Shown one piece after another: positions 38,614 to 50,468 of a DNA stretch of 50,470 bases. Both the position numbers and the translations under genes were made by a program. The stretch lies in the NCBI GenBank assembly GCA_022925895.1, contig JAKSYS010000467.1, positions 1 to 50,470 on the forward strand. The letters run 5' to 3'. Position 1 is the first letter of the stretch. Every line of letters starts with the position of its first letter. The notes below the pieces were generated by a model. The model searched no databases. It had not been told where the DNA came from and saw nothing but the letters and a program-made list of their open reading frames with translations. The stretch is from Fragilaria crotonensis (Eukaryota; Bacillariophyta; Fragilariophyceae; Fragilariales; Fragilariaceae).

Positions 38614-39400
38614 GGGTTTGCCGTTTTGACGCGTTTGAGCCAACGTCGTCGAACTGAGGGCCGGCTTTTGAGGTCGGAACGAGATTGGGGTTTGAGTGGT
38701 AGTGCCTGAGCTCTGCGGATTCCATGGAGTAGTAGATTGTTTTGTCTTTGTCGTCTTGGTGCTGGTGGAGTATCTCATTTTGTCCGAGCCGTAGGTCTCG
38801 TACCAAACGAGTTATGGCTCCGATTGCCACTTGCGTTCTGCTGCGTCCTGCCGATAGAATAATCTGTCCAAACTTTGGGGTGCCCATGGAGGCCAGGAGC
38901 AGCCACTTCTTTGATGTATATCCCAAAAGGAGGTGATGCCAGCCAAGGAGCGTTTGTTCCTCGATTGCCTCGTGTAGAGTTTCGTAGAGGTGCCCGTGAA
39001 ATTTCTCGTTGTGAAATTGTATCGGTTGACCGGGGCTTTGGAGATACTGTTCTAGACAGGAGGCAAATGCTGCACGGCTTGGGTGGTTATCCTTCGGAAT
39101 GGTTTTGACCATGAGTTTAATGCTCTTCTCGCGATTTGGATTGTTGTGACAGTGCAAGAAATGATGGATGTTCTCCTCCAGTTCTTTGCACAGAGGACAA
39201 AGTTTCAAATGAGGGTCTTTGACGGGCGATCGTTGATACAGTTGGTCTCCTAGGGGCAGTTGGTTGTGTATGAACTTCAGATGTGCGGGTTGGTGATTTA
39301 GTGGGATTGCCTTGAGGTTCCTCCCAAACGCTGTCATATCTATTGTGTCCCATACCTTGTCGGGCCATTTGTGTTGGGTTTGTGTGTATTACCCTCAAAC
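38614..39400 (-). mobile_element. LINE fragment: C-terminal end only
   Basis: One frame encodes HKWPDKVWDTIDMTAFG, AHLKFIHNQLPLGDQLYQRS, the zinc-binding CPLCKELEENIHHFLHCH, EEQTLLGWHHLLLGYTSKKW and AGRSRTQVAIGAITRLVRDL. The order matches the C-terminus of the LINE at 20.2-20.9 kb. Polymerase and endonuclease are missing; the frame begins near 39,395 after a stop. The last residues run into the peptidase gene junction. Confidence 0.8.
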
Positions 39401-39605
39401 TCAGAAAGAGTCACAATGCAAATCCAAGTTGCTACTTCAAACTATTTGAAATGAAACATGTCGACCATTCTTCAGCGATCTCCGTTATGTTATCAAACAC
39501 CAGCCAGTGATCTCAAGTTTATCCTCTCTGCTAGTTCCCAAGACCAATCCAAGCACGGGGCCTACATCTCTGGCATGCTCAGTATACGAGTACTCTTGTA
39601 GCGAA
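39401..39605. other. Short spacer before oxygenase copy 2
   Basis: Not similar to the sequence in front of copy 1. The frame of copy 2 is open back to an ATG at 39,507, but similarity with copy 1 begins only at gtactcttgtagcg (about 39,590), so the upstream residues may be intron or unrelated sequence. Confidence 0.45.
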
Positions 39606-40446
39606 ATGGACGCTGCTCACCATGATGTACCAGGTAGCCACAGAGCCGAGACCAATGACTGGGGGAACATGATTAATGCGACGGCATACATGATTCCTCC
39701 TATCATTGAGAAAATGGACACAGCTAGCCTGGACATTGGGAATGGTGGTAGAGCCCAGATCCACATGAATACACACAGCAAAGACAACTCAGATGATGAT
39801 GTAAGTGATGACAATACCAATCCCAAGAAACGGGGGTTCCAGCATGTCTACAAGTTGAAGACAAATTCGAGTCACAGAGTGATGGCTGCACATGAAGCAT
39901 CAATGACAAAAGGTACGCCAAATAGCAAGCTGGGCAAACGTAGAGATAATAAAAAATCAAAGAAAATCGCCAGCCTGCTGGAAGTGTTGCCATCAAATGT
40001 GCATGCGTTGGGAAGGTCATTCTTGAGCACACGCCCTGTGTTTTATAGTGGGACACCCAAGAGAAGTCTTCCAAATGCCATTGACAATGGAATTATGCTT
40101 TCAGCAATGGAAGACCTGAAGGTAATCGACACCATTTTTGGAGCCAGAATGGAGTCTGCTGCTGGTGACACTGTGTTTACCTTGATCCCTCGTCATGATG
40201 CAATCCACAAAATGACTCATGTGAAAAAAACAATTGCTTCTCTGTATGCGTTAGATGATGCAAAGCGTGCAGCTGAAGTGCGTGGAAAGACACGAATCAC
40301 AGTGGCAGAAGACAATGGCAAGTATGTGACAGTAGGCTTGAAACCAAACCGAGGCTCTGTGGGTGTTTCTGAGATCTGGCCGCAGAAATTGACCATTGCT
40401 GACAGGAACTCAATTCGGAAGTTGATGGCTCGTTGTGAGGAAGCTG
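39606..40446 (+). pseudogene. 2OG-Fe(II) oxygenase-like gene, copy 2, cut by a DNA transposon
   Basis: From MDAAHHDVPGSH to RKLMARCEEA the sequence follows copy 1 (1,767-2,610) almost residue for residue. It then meets CATCAGAAGGTGGG, the terminal inverted repeat of the large transposon, and reads only a few foreign codons to a stop at 40,469. The catalytic half (NSHVDED ... HHCLSSR) should resume beyond the right edge of the window. Differences from copy 1 are mostly silent or conservative (for example SLQEV/SLLEV), suggesting that both were functional until recently. Confidence 0.85.
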
Positions 40447-40482
40447 CATCAGAAGGTGGGATATGTTAACTATTTTTTAAGC
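40447..40482 (+). repeat. Left terminal inverted repeat
   Basis: CATCAGAAGGTGGG followed by ATATGTTAACTATTTTTTAAG. It pairs with the right end of the window. Confidence 0.9.
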
Positions 40483-40875
40483 TTTGAATTGTTACCGGAT
40501 AATGACATCCCTATCGCAAGTTCTGCACATGTATGTTAAGTGGCTAACACATATGTTGTCTCAAACATATATTGTATCTTTTCACAATTTAGGTGCAATA
40601 TTGTATTCACAATGTGACACATATTGTTACATATCAAATAGTTTGTCAACATATTTGTTTAAATGAAATAGTTATAAAAAATCACATATGGCGATATCAT
40701 GCTATACCTTGGACATATATTTTGCCAAGTCACCATATATATTTGTTCTTTACGCATTGCGGTGTTCTCATTTCAGCATACATTGTATCAACTTAGCCAT
40801 TTGTTTTCATAACATTCACCATTTTAATGCATTTAATGAACTATGGCTGCCAGCAGCAGCTGTCGCAATCACAAG
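40483..40875. other. Left subterminal region of the DNA transposon
   Basis: AT-rich with repeated acatatgtt, acatatattg and cacaatgtgacac words in both orientations; no gene. Such word clusters often bind the transposase, but none is shown to. Confidence 0.5.
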
Positions 40876-42641
40876 CAACTACGACTCATTTTCGTCATCC
40901 GAGTCCCATGCTGCCTCCACAGGTACCTTTGCTACCGCTGTTTCCAATGCATTGTTGTCAGCACCAGTACCGTCGTGCTGTTCTTGCCGCTCATCGCCAC
41001 GGGCATTCTTCAATCCTGCCCGTGTCCTGCAGAATGCCAGCAGCTCACGTTCCATGTCTTTTGACTGCGGGCATGCCCTGTTCTCTTTAACCATTATGCG
41101 CAGTGCATTGAACTGTCTTATTCCGTCATCGCTCCACCCACCATACTTGCAGGTTCCTTTTTCTTTTCAGTGTACTTTCCCGCTTGTCTCTTTGTTTTCT
41201 TCGTCGTCATATTCTGCCCATCATCTGCTTCCGTTGGGTTGTCTTCGTCAACCAACTCCGTGCCGGTTTTCCATTTTTCCAAATAGTTGTCAATCAGCAA
41301 CAATCCAAACGCTTCGTCACTTGTTGTTACCATTTTCGAATTGTCGCTGTGCCGCGCCTCCGATACAAGCATTGTTTTCTTCGCGATTCTCCACGCATTT
41401 GCACCACATACACACTCCAAGAAGTTATTGAAGAAGAAGAAGAAGGCCCTTTTCTCCCTGTCTGTTGTTGCTGTCCTAAGCTTACAGAATTCTTCAAACG
41501 TGAAGAAGTCTTCGCCGCGTTTTTGAAATCCTTATTGATTGCGCCCGAACAATTCTGAGACCAGCTTGTTCACACGTACTCCTTTTCTGGTTCAACGCTG
41601 TATTGAAACATTTCTCGTATGTCAACTGAAAAAGAAATGATTTTTGGCTTTTCGATTTCAAGCACCTTTCGAAACGCCCTTCGAACATTACTGGACTGTT
41701 AACAAACTTACATCGACGGAACAACTCGTTTTTGACGTATATCACAATTCGATTTCTCACGTGCTTCTCTTCTCGTGGCGGCGCATTGGACTCATTGTCA
41801 TCGCAATCATCGTGCTGAACATGCGTAGACGACACCTTCTTCTTCGCCGTTGGAGTATCATTGTCATCTGGAGGATCCTCCGCGCCTTCCTGGGCACAGT
41901 GGTTCAACTCCTGACCAAGACGTCGTCTTGCATCCATTGCTGTTTTCCGACATCTCTAACAAACTGATCCATTCTGAGAACAGAGTCGTCATCATCTGAC
42001 ATGTCATGTGTCACCACGTTGTTGTCATCACCCGCATTACTTTTCCCCTCATCCTCCCTGTCATCATCTGATTCGGACTCTTCATCGTCAACCTCTTCAA
42101 ACTCTTCATCGTCAACCTCTTCAACTGAGTAAGAGGAGTCATCAATTTCCTCAGGAGCGCTCCTTCTGCTCACCACCACCACCTTTTTTGGTGCCACTTT
42201 CCTCCTCTTCTTCTTACCACGAGGAGGAACAACACGTCGTTTGCGTCCCTTTGCAGTGATCTGCACTGGGTCTGGGTTAACTGCTGTCGCGATCTGCACT
42301 GGTGGGTCCGGGTTAACTGCAGTCGTCGATGCTTTAACAGATTTAGCTGCAGTCGTCGATGCTTTAACAGATTTAGCTGCAGATTTAGCCGCAGATTTAG
42401 CGGCAGATTTAGCCGCAGATTTAGCCGCAGATTTAGCTGCTGCTTTCTTAGCAGCTGCTTTAGCAGCAGCTTTAGCAGCTTTAGCAGCTTCAGCCTTTTG
42501 CTGTGCCGCCATCTCATTCCTCTTGGCTCTTGTTGTCGGTGTGTCAAGTTCGGCGTTCTTCGTCTTGGTCTTGGTCGCGCGTGGAGGCGTGGTCCGAGTA
42601 CTAGCCACTGAAGGTTGCTTAGTTGGAGATGTTTTCGGCAT
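40876..42641 (-). pseudogene. Ala/Lys-repeat nuclear-type protein (transposon passenger)
   Basis: From a Met at 42,641 (MPKTSPTKQPSV) the protein has a basic start, an AAKS repeat region, a KGRKRR/GKKKRRK basic cluster and an acidic segment with repeated EEVDDEE, to about 41,904. Coding then continues in other frames: VRNRIVIYVKNELFRRCKFV (41.5-41.9), ECVCGANAWRIAKKTM, TSDEAFGLLLIDNYLEKWK and AGKYTEKKK (41.1-41.4), and ENRACPQSKDMERELLAFC (40.88-41.09). I recognise this order as a repeated diatom protein type of unknown function. The breaks may be short introns or frameshifts. The charge pattern suggests a DNA- or chromatin-associated protein; this is a guess from composition. Confidence 0.6.
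42341..42492 (-). repeat. 12-bp coding repeat (AAKS)
   Basis: Tandem gcagatttagcc-type 12-mers encode Ala-Ala-Lys-Ser repeats, next to two copies of a longer gatgctttaacagatttagc unit. Confidence 0.85.
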
Positions 42642-42776
42642 GAGGACGAATGAATCAAAATGTAAGAAGAAGCAAGCAAGGGTTAGAATAGCGGTCTCAG
42701 TGGTTGTATCAATTTGCAGCAAGTATGAGACGACTTGTAATTTTGGGTGATGAATTTGGGATTTTGAATCTCCCAC

Positions 42777-43774
42777 CAGTTTTCAAAATTGTATGAGTTG
42801 TCCCTGTTTGTTCATTTTCTACCTGTACATGACTTATACAAAAAATGTATCGCTTACTACTTATATTCACAAAACATGTGCAAGTCGTTTATTTTTTTAA
42901 ATGCACTTACATGTTCACTATTTAGCTTCCCACATTTTCCGTTTATATACTTGTATGAATATGTGTGACTATAAAATTATTTATGACATGATGATCACTG
43001 CAGTCTTGTTTTTGCGTTGACGTACTCGCAATCTTGTTTCACTACCAGTAGTTGTCGTACTCGGAGTATGCAACACCAGTGTTCTTATACCGGCAGCTAG
43101 TTCTTGGTAATCATTCAAGGGTGTCGTGGTGCGTATGCATACATGATGTAAATTACATATATATGTACATCCATGTATTGAGCAAGCATTAAATTTTTGC
43201 GTTCGTACTGATTTGTTGCTACGTACTGGTGCAGTATAGTGTACCTGTACCAGTATGTAGTCCTGTCCTGGGAAACGAATGTATCATCTATACATGAAAA
43301 TGCTATGTACTGTAATTACTTTTTCATTTAACTAAATACATAATTTTATTATAATCGATGGATGTGTATATAACGTAATTCAATGTTATATACATCAATA
43401 ACATATATATGCTGCATTTAGAGGTCTTGGAAAGAAGTCCCAGGTGCAAAATGCCCTACATTCGCCATAGTACTTACAGTACGTCGATTTTGCTGCTTTT
43501 AGTACCTTTGGTGAATGGTGACACCAAAAAGCACAATCTGATGACAGAGTACTCTCATGAAGTACTCTTGTTTTGGTTGTTTGTTGCAACATCATCACGT
43601 CGCCGTCGGATAGTTCTCGCTGACTTTTCAACAAATAGATAGTCCACGCCAGGATTGCGTGTTGATTGTCTTTGTTGGAGAGCGCGCTCGACAACCATCC
43701 TCTGTGGCTGGTTGTTGTGAGGTTGGAACAGGCATTGCGCGGCCTTCACCTGCCAGGAAGCAGGAGAGAGCCCG
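42777..43774. other. AT-rich intergenic region inside the transposon
   Basis: No convincing gene. Composition shifts abruptly to GC-rich near 43,700. It lies upstream of both the Ala/Lys-repeat gene (left) and the GC-rich gene (right) and could hold a divergent promoter; no motif is specific enough to call. Confidence 0.45.
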
Positions 43775-46539
43775 ATGTCGCCCGATCGACGTGGCGTTGA
43801 TGCTGTGGAAAAGGTGGTCGTGGACGGGAGGGATGGGGAACGGAAGGTTGGGACGAAGAAGGCTGGGAAGAAGAAGGTTGCGCAGAAGACGGTTACAAAG
43901 AAGAAGGTCGCGCAGAAGACGGTTACAAAGAAGAAGGTCGCGGAGACCGGGAATAAGACTTCCCCGAGCGTGACATCCGTGAGAAACCTTGGGAACTCGC
44001 CACGTGTTCCGGGAGTCGGTGATGTGGCGGACGGGGGGAAGTCCCTCCCCACTCACCGCGATGAGAGGCGGACTCGCCCGACTCATGTGCGCATGATGTC
44101 GTTGTTGTCCATGGCCGTTGTTCCGGAGGCGAGGAGTGCGTTCCGGCAAAGGTTCAGGACGGCGAGCGGGGTTGGGTGCAACGAATTCTTGTGTCAGACT
44201 CGATCAGCGTCGTTGCCGAAGCTTTCGGATGTGAAAGCCGTTCCGACTGCGTTCGGCGCCGACATGTTCCCGAGTCTGACTCCAGTCGGAGTTCCTCAAC
44301 GAGTTCTACGTGATGGACGTGGTCCTCAACCGGGCTCCTTCGCCGGCCGCGGTGTCAAACGGTTGTGGAAGGCGGGGAGTGCGGCGGTGTCCAGTCTTCT
44401 GACGTCAATTTTGATGAAGTTCGTCACGTCCTGTCCCGCAAACCAGAAGATGCTGCCCCTGCCGGATTATTTCTACAGGGCGGCGATTTTGTTCCTGCCT
44501 CAGTGTGGAGTGTTCTACTGTCATCGGGACCGTCACATTGGGGATGCTGGAGTGCCGGCTCATTGAGGGCGTATGACATGAGCTGGCTCCGCTTGCGGAG
44601 GAGGAGGGTACAAGCGACGACTTCCTCGTATACCTTCGGCAGTGACAGCTTTGTGAGACGGTTCTATTCGGAACGTGGGAACCCTGAGCCTTACGGTCCG
44701 AATCATCTTGCACAGTTCCGCTATCTCAGCGAGAACCGCCGCGTGTCCGCCTGGAGAATCTCTACGGGATACCGGCACTGTTCCCTGCAGAACCGGGTGG
44801 TGTACAGGGCTGTCCAGTGCCACGACGCCGAATTACCCGGGTTGCCACCGATTTCATTGCTGGCGTTGACCTTCGGAACGTCCCCCTGACTACCGGGCTT
44901 ACGAATTCCGGAACCAACTTAAGACATCTAGTAGTGCAAAGTTTGATTGCCGGCACTACGTTGATGGCAGCCACCACTATGATATTCCTGACTCCTGCTG
45001 GGTCATCGACGCGGACGAGACCCACTTCGTTGACGTTCACGTTGGCGTAGTTGGCATTCCGGATCGTGAGTCCGTTGTCATGGTCGGAATGTCACGAAGA
45101 TTGATGCGCACGATGACCACCTTGAGTTGCTGGAGCGGCTGACGTCTCGGTGTCGGGAGCTTCGAGTGTCGGGGGAGGGGCACCAAGGGCTAAGTCGGCT
45201 GATGTTGGTTCGATGTTCGCGCTTGGCACCAGGGTAGAACGAAGGAGTCGCCCGCCGCCCCTGTTTACAGCAAAATTCCGTACGCAGCGAATTCGTGTGT
45301 TGCGGACGGCGTCCTCCGGGTCTCGTCGTTGACTTGGCGATATCCCAGTCGTTGCTTCCCGCAGGTGTACTCCGTTGTGGGACACCGAGGGGAACTCCGG
45401 TTTGAGTCCGGTTTCGCCGATGGACGGCGTCGTCCTTCCGACGGTCAACGGCGGGGTGCTGGTGATGGGAACGTTGTCGATTGTGACGACGACAACGACA
45501 ACGATGACGGTGACGATGACATTGTGACGTTGACGTCGTCAACTACAATCGCGGTAACGTGCGAGAATCTTCGGGAGAGAATGGAGATGCTGGAACGTCG
45601 CCAACGGGTTGGGTACACCGTGGACATGAGCGTCAACCTCGGGAATTCGTCGCACTTTGACGTGAACGACGCCTCGCAAGGTTTCAGTTTGTGGACGAGG
45701 AAGTGCCGGGCTGTGGGGAGAACTGGTACGTTCTTCCCAACGTACGGCGTAAGACCAGATGGAAGAACCAAGTTCCACGGCATGGCGGTGAAGCTTGGCC
45801 ATGTGTGGCCATCAGCTGGGATGGCAGAGTTGTCCGACACTGCACGTCTGTTTCCTGTCCGGATGGGAAGGAATTCGGGTTTGTGACCAGGGGGAGGGAC
45901 TCTTCCTTCCGGAACCATCTTTACGGAACGTTCACGGCTGCAAAGGAGAAAATTGTGAAGGCTGGACGGGCCTCGTGTGCTGCCGGTTACTGTCCCCCCG
46001 GGGCGCCCTCTCCGGCTGGCTCGAAGAGAGCTAGCAGGAAGCGACAAAAGAAGAGGGGAGGAGACCCCGCCGGGAGGCAGCCCTCGGGTTGAAGCCGGGG
46101 TGCCGCGGCCACGGAGCCCGGTTGGCAAGCCGGCGGGTTGGCGTCTGCTGCTGAGGCGGCTGTCGAGCTCCTTGACATCGGGCTGCCGCTGTGTTCGGAA
46201 GGTTCCGATGCCGTGCGGCGATTCCGTTCTGGCAAACGGGAGCGTGATGTTGGTGATTCGCCGTCCCGTGCGGACGGGCGGGAGGACGGAGCCGTTGGTG
46301 GCGGTGGTGGTGAGCTGCATTTTGGTTCTCGAAAACCAAACGTGGCGGTGAGTGCCGGAACACCCTGCGTGGGTGGACGGAAGGGAGATGGAACAGCCGG
46401 TGACAGCTTGACTTTCGGTGGCTGGCAGGTGCAACTCGCTGACCTGGAGGTTGGTGGACGATACAAGATACCGAAGAAACAAAAAGTAAACATGTTCAAC
46501 TTTGATTACTGGTTCTACTACTACTGCGGAGTTTCCTAG
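43775..46539 (+). pseudogene. GC-rich gene with possible H-x-D...RHC fold (transposon passenger), frame-disrupted
   Basis: Plus-strand coding pieces change frame repeatedly. MSPDRRGVDAVEKVV leads into a KKKVAQKTVT repeat; then VNFDEVRHVLSRKPEDAAP, FVRRFYSERGNPEPYGPNHL, DYRAYEFRNQLKTSSSAKFD, YVDGSHHYDIPDSCWVIDAD and ETHFVDVHVGVVGIPDRES follow, to NSSHFDVNDASQGFSLW (45.66), MAVKLGHV, WDGRVVRHCTSV and HLYGTFTAAKEK. The last part matches the truncated gene at 13.3 kb. His-x-Asp in SHFDVND and the later RHC could be metal ligands of a dioxygenase-like fold, but this is unproven. I recognise the pattern as diatom-type. The tail to 46,539 (QLADLEVGGRYKIPKKQK) may be a separate exon. Confidence 0.55.
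43863..43945 (+). repeat. 30-bp coding repeat (KKKVAQKTVT)
   Basis: Two and a half copies of aagaagaaggttgcgcagaa + gacggttaca encode a Lys-rich repeat in the GC-rich gene. Confidence 0.85.
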
Positions 46540-46560
46540 CTGACAACACTGGGGGACTGC

Positions 46561-49500
46561 CTACTGGCTACCCCTACCCGTCTTCGCTGGGGCCACCCGT
46601 TTGCGTTTAAAGTTTCCCGCCAAACGTTGTGCGGTGGACGCTGGGGCACTCGACTTCTTGCCTGGGTTTTCGGCGGCCTTCGCGGCCTTCGCGGATGCTT
46701 TCTCTGCGGCGGCGTGCTCCTTCTTCTTCTTGGTGGCAACCTTTTCGGCTTTTTCCGCGGCTACCTCCGCAGCGAAGTCTTCTGGGGTCTTGACACTGTA
46801 AATTTCCCTACCACTTGGCAGGCGGTTGATCAATTCGTCTTTCTCATACTCCTCTTCAAACCAGGTGTCATCGTCGACGTCATGTTCCAAATCATGGTGG
46901 CACCTGTTTATGAGGGAATCCCACGCACGGGGCCACTCTGCTTTGCGACGGATCAGGAACAGGTAATGCCGCTCGTTCATTGGAGGTTTCACTCCAAATT
47001 GAACATCTGGAATACCTAGTACCGGTGACCTTATGGACTCAACATCCACCAGGAAGAGGGTTGGATGTCTGTCGTTAAAGGAATGGAAATGTGGGGTATA
47101 ATGACCTATGAGGGTGTTCGGTGTGTTGAGGTCACCTTCGTCAACTGGATTGAAGGAGTGGGCGACGGCGTACAACCCGGCTGTCAATTTTGTCTGTCCA
47201 TTCGAGTTGATGTCAATGGAGTCTCCTTTCGGAAGCCCGCGGAGGTCAACGAACGTGTGGATGAACACCGGTTCGGGTTGTGGGTACCCTTCCCACTCGA
47301 TCATCGCGTAATCGTTCCATGCCTTGCCGTCGTAGCAAGGATGGGCGCGGTAATTGTTGCCGTCCTCGTCGTTGAAGGACGTGAAGCATGGGAGCTCTCC
47401 CTTCGGCATTTTGGGCAGGCAATGTCGACTCAAAGGCCGTTACTCGGTGCGAAAGATGGGCCATCTCCAAGTTGTCTCCGGAGCGCGGGCGAGTCCAGCG
47501 AAATGTGGCGCGTTCATTGCCTTCCTCCCATGCAAGGTAAAAACGACGACCACCCTTACCATCGGAGAAAGGGTGTCAACGTCAGCTGCACTGCTGTCGA
47601 CGTTGCGTTTGACGTCATTCTCTACGTCTGTAGAAGCGAGTGAAATGACTAAATTTTCAGTATAGCGATTGGCTGCTTGTTTTGTGAAGGATATGGCTCG
47701 CTTCTGTGTGTTTCGGGATGTCGCCTTCGCGAGTGGGATGTGAGCTGACTCAGCGTAGGCGCTGTTCACGTTGTCGGGAACACCGTGGTCAAGGATGTCT
47801 TCGCACAGATGCAGTACCAAGTGCGTCTTGATCGTATTGTTTCCCATTGCTCCTGGACGGGCGCCACTTCGGCGACAACACGCATCAGCCACTGCAAGCA
47901 GGTGTGCGAACGCTTGACCATCTTTGACATCATCGGTTGTTTCATCCATTGGTGCCACACCAGGAGAGATGTAACAACTCCTATCCAATCTTGAATGTGG
48001 TTTTCATAACGAAACCTCTGGTCATCCCCTACTACAGCTACCTTTTTCCCAACCTCGAAGATGCCTCGAAGTAGGTGGTGTGCAGTGCAAATAATGTGAC
48101 TAAAAGACACCCTGTCATCTCGTGCCCCATCAGATTGGATCCTGATGAAAACCCCTTGGGAAGTTCGTTCGGGGATGTCGCGATCGCTCTGTCTGGACAA
48201 TGATCTGCCCAACTTAGCGCACAGCACATCGTATTGTTTCAATGCGTTTGAATTGGGACCAGCTTGGGCTGAGAAGGCCTGCAGGCAATATTTAAACCAA
48301 CCGAGGGAAATCAAATGGAGCATTTCGCCTGGGCAGGCTCCAAATATTCCGCGCTGATTGTGGAGACCAAACCTAACCTCAGCGAATCCATTCTTAAGAT
48401 AGTTCTGGGACAGCAACTGGAGCTCAACGGTGTGGCCCTTACTCACAAGAGCATCGATTTTTGGGAACACGGTGGCGAAAGTTGGACTTGGAATAACCAC
48501 TCAAGTATGGGACATTCGCAGATGCGACAAAGCTGTTGTATCTGTGAAAATCGGGCGGTGTAGTGACCACAAAGACGGTCGTGCCCTCTGTGTCACCGAT
48601 GATGAAGGGTACATACGGGTGGAACACGACGGGGTGGATCTTTCCATTGTAGCTAAGATCCCATCGGAAACCATGATTCTGTAATCTCAAAAACCGGATT
48701 CCTCTAGGATGAACTGGATCTGCATGTGTGTCTCGTTCAGGATTAACGTTGACCAACTTACGTCTTTGGGGCACCGCGGGTCTTCAACACGGGCGGTCCC
48801 CTTGGCAAGTCAGCGGGTGCATTGAACTCGGCATCTATTTCGGAATCTGAAGGGAGATGGGCGGGGTGCTGTGATTGATGTATCCGAGGATTCGCATGGC
48901 AATTGGGAGCCGACGTATTGAGTGGTTCAGAAGACCATGAGAGATTGTTATTGGCTCCATCTGAGTCTGCCTGCCATGTCGATGTATGTCTTGTCCATTG
49001 CCATGATACAGGGGAGGAGCATGTCGACATCAGGCTTCTTAATCAGGGCGTCGTATGTCTTTCTGTAGCAACGGCCTGTGTGGATGTCACCCACGTGGGA
49101 TGATGTTTCTGGTGCAACAAATGGATCCTTTGCTTTGTCAAAGAAATAATTCCCATCTTGATTGAGCGTGGGACATGAGAGTAGCGATGCGAATACTTCA
49201 CTGGCGTCAAAGAATATCAACGAGACGGTCCTCTGTGTATAAGGCAGGTACAATTTCTTCTCTTTCGGGATTAATCCTTTCATGTTGTACCTTTCAAATA
49301 AATTTGCGATCACCTTCTCACGAGTTGGTTGAAATCCCTCACGGAATGAATGGCCGCTCCCGTTTGATTTAGCAGCCCACTTAAGTACTAGGGTGAATGC
49401 TTTGAGAGGACACTTCAGATCCCTAAGAAGCTGCAACAACTCAATTTGGACTCTTTCCTCCCGAGAAAACGCGCAAGACCGAGCGGGTTTGCTCGCAGCT

Positions 49501-49936
49501 TGAACAGTTTTAAGTACAAATCCAAAACGCTGAGATCAGGACCTTCCTCCGATTCAGTTTCTGAAATGTCTTGATCGTCAGCATCGCCTTGCTCGGGAAT
49601 ACCGTCGTCGTCAAACATAATGTAGTCATCGACTTCGTTGACATCTTCAACACGCAGCTCATCGTCGGCCTTTCCAGCAATTCCCCCACTCTCCAATACT
49701 GGAAGCAATCCATCGGACAAAGGAGAACTCAAATTTGGACGGAAAGTGCGAGAAGTACCACCTTGCAACAAATTACCGGTTTTCACGTGGCCGATGTTTG
49801 ATACAATGGAGGGCACTGTTGTTGCTGCTTTGTCACTTGCCATGTAATGAGATTTACATGCCAAACTCTGATTAAGGTGGTGCAAAAGTCTCTTGAAACT
49901 CTTGTTGCAAACCGTACAATGATCAGGTGTTACCAT
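46561..49936 (-). pseudogene. Large transposase-like protein, probable transposase of the 10-kb element
   Basis: Minus-strand pieces in order: an N-terminal finger CTVCNKSFKRLLHHLNQS, an acidic stretch, then (frameshift near 49,460) KKLYLPYTQRTVSLIFFDAS, HTGRCYRKTYDALIKKPDVD and MLLPCIMAMDKTYIDMAGRL. FIIGDTEG follows near 48.6 kb, GACPGEMLHLISLGWFKYCL near 48.3, SRQSDRDIP near 48.2, LLQWLMRVVAEVAPVQEQWE near 47.9, and HLVLHLCEDILDHGVPDNVN near 47.8. The intact 290-residue C-terminus (46,561-47,433) has NYRAHPCYDGKAWNDYAMIEWEG and a Lys/Ala-rich tail. I recognise this chain as a repeated diatom family resembling Plavaka/KDZ-type DDE transposases; acidic residues in MAMDKTYID and FIIGDTEG may be catalytic. 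At least four frame changes inactivate it. Confidence 0.6.
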
Positions 49937-50433
49937 CTTGTTGGATGAGAGTGTGTGTGGAGTTAAGACAAAATATCACAATTTTGTTCCCACGTAAGCG
50001 TATATTTGGAAGGAGACAAGAAATGGTTGGTTCATAAAATGCTCGTCTCCCCCAAAACCAAAAGCTTGAAAATTTCGCAAACCAATACCAAACAATGGAT
50101 GGTCGTAAAAACATGGCTTAAATGTATATGGCGTATGAATATCTAGAGTCTGTTCAGAACAAACAATTTAATGAGCCACATGCGATACTTACCACATGTA
50201 TTCAGTATAAAGTAAAAATGTTTAGAGAAACATTGTTACATTTGCAACTGTTAAGGTAAGTTATACGCATAGATGCTACTAGGTAACACACATTGGTTTA
50301 ATATAAATATATTTTGCCACAGTATATGACTCTGAGAAATGTCGCAGTATAGAATGACTAAATACATACAAATAGTGATAACATATACGTGACTTCAAGC
50401 AACATATTACAATTTCTTAACAAATAGTTAACA
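49937..50433. other. Right subterminal region of the DNA transposon
   Basis: AT-rich sequence with acatatac, aacatatt and gttacat words like those at the left end; no gene. Confidence 0.5.
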
Positions 50434-50468
50434 TATATTGTCAGTGATACAAAACCCACCTTCTGATG
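50411..50468 (-). repeat. Right terminal inverted repeat
   Basis: Read on the minus strand: CATCAGAAGGTGGG (50,468-50,455), an 18-bp stretch not present on the left, then ATATGTTAACTATTTGTTAAG. Two bases (TG) remain beyond it. Confidence 0.85.

Larger units (their letters stand above)
40447..50468 (-). mobile_element. About 10-kb terminal-inverted-repeat DNA transposon with passenger genes
   Basis: The left end CATCAGAAGGTGGG (40,447-40,460) is the exact inverse complement of 50,455-50,468. Inside, ATATGTTAACTATTTxTTAAG follows on both sides (directly on the left, after 18 extra bases on the right). It carries a broken transposase (minus, 46.6-49.9 kb), an Ala/Lys-repeat gene (minus, 40.9-42.6) and a GC-rich gene (plus, 43.8-46.5). 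AT-rich subterminal regions are full of acatat words. It interrupts the oxygenase gene. The right flank is only TG before the window ends; a TG target duplication would fit, but longer ones cannot be excluded. Confidence 0.85.

Noticed and set aside
38608-38620. Single TTAGGGG at the LINE/peptidase junction as a telomere remnant
   Set aside because: Only one unit and in the opposite orientation to a left chromosome end; likely chance.
42241-42750. Plus-strand frame opposite the Ala/Lys-repeat gene
   Set aside because: It reads the reverse of the 12-bp repeat as (Asp-Leu-Ala-Ala)n; the minus strand has the better composition and continues into conserved segments.
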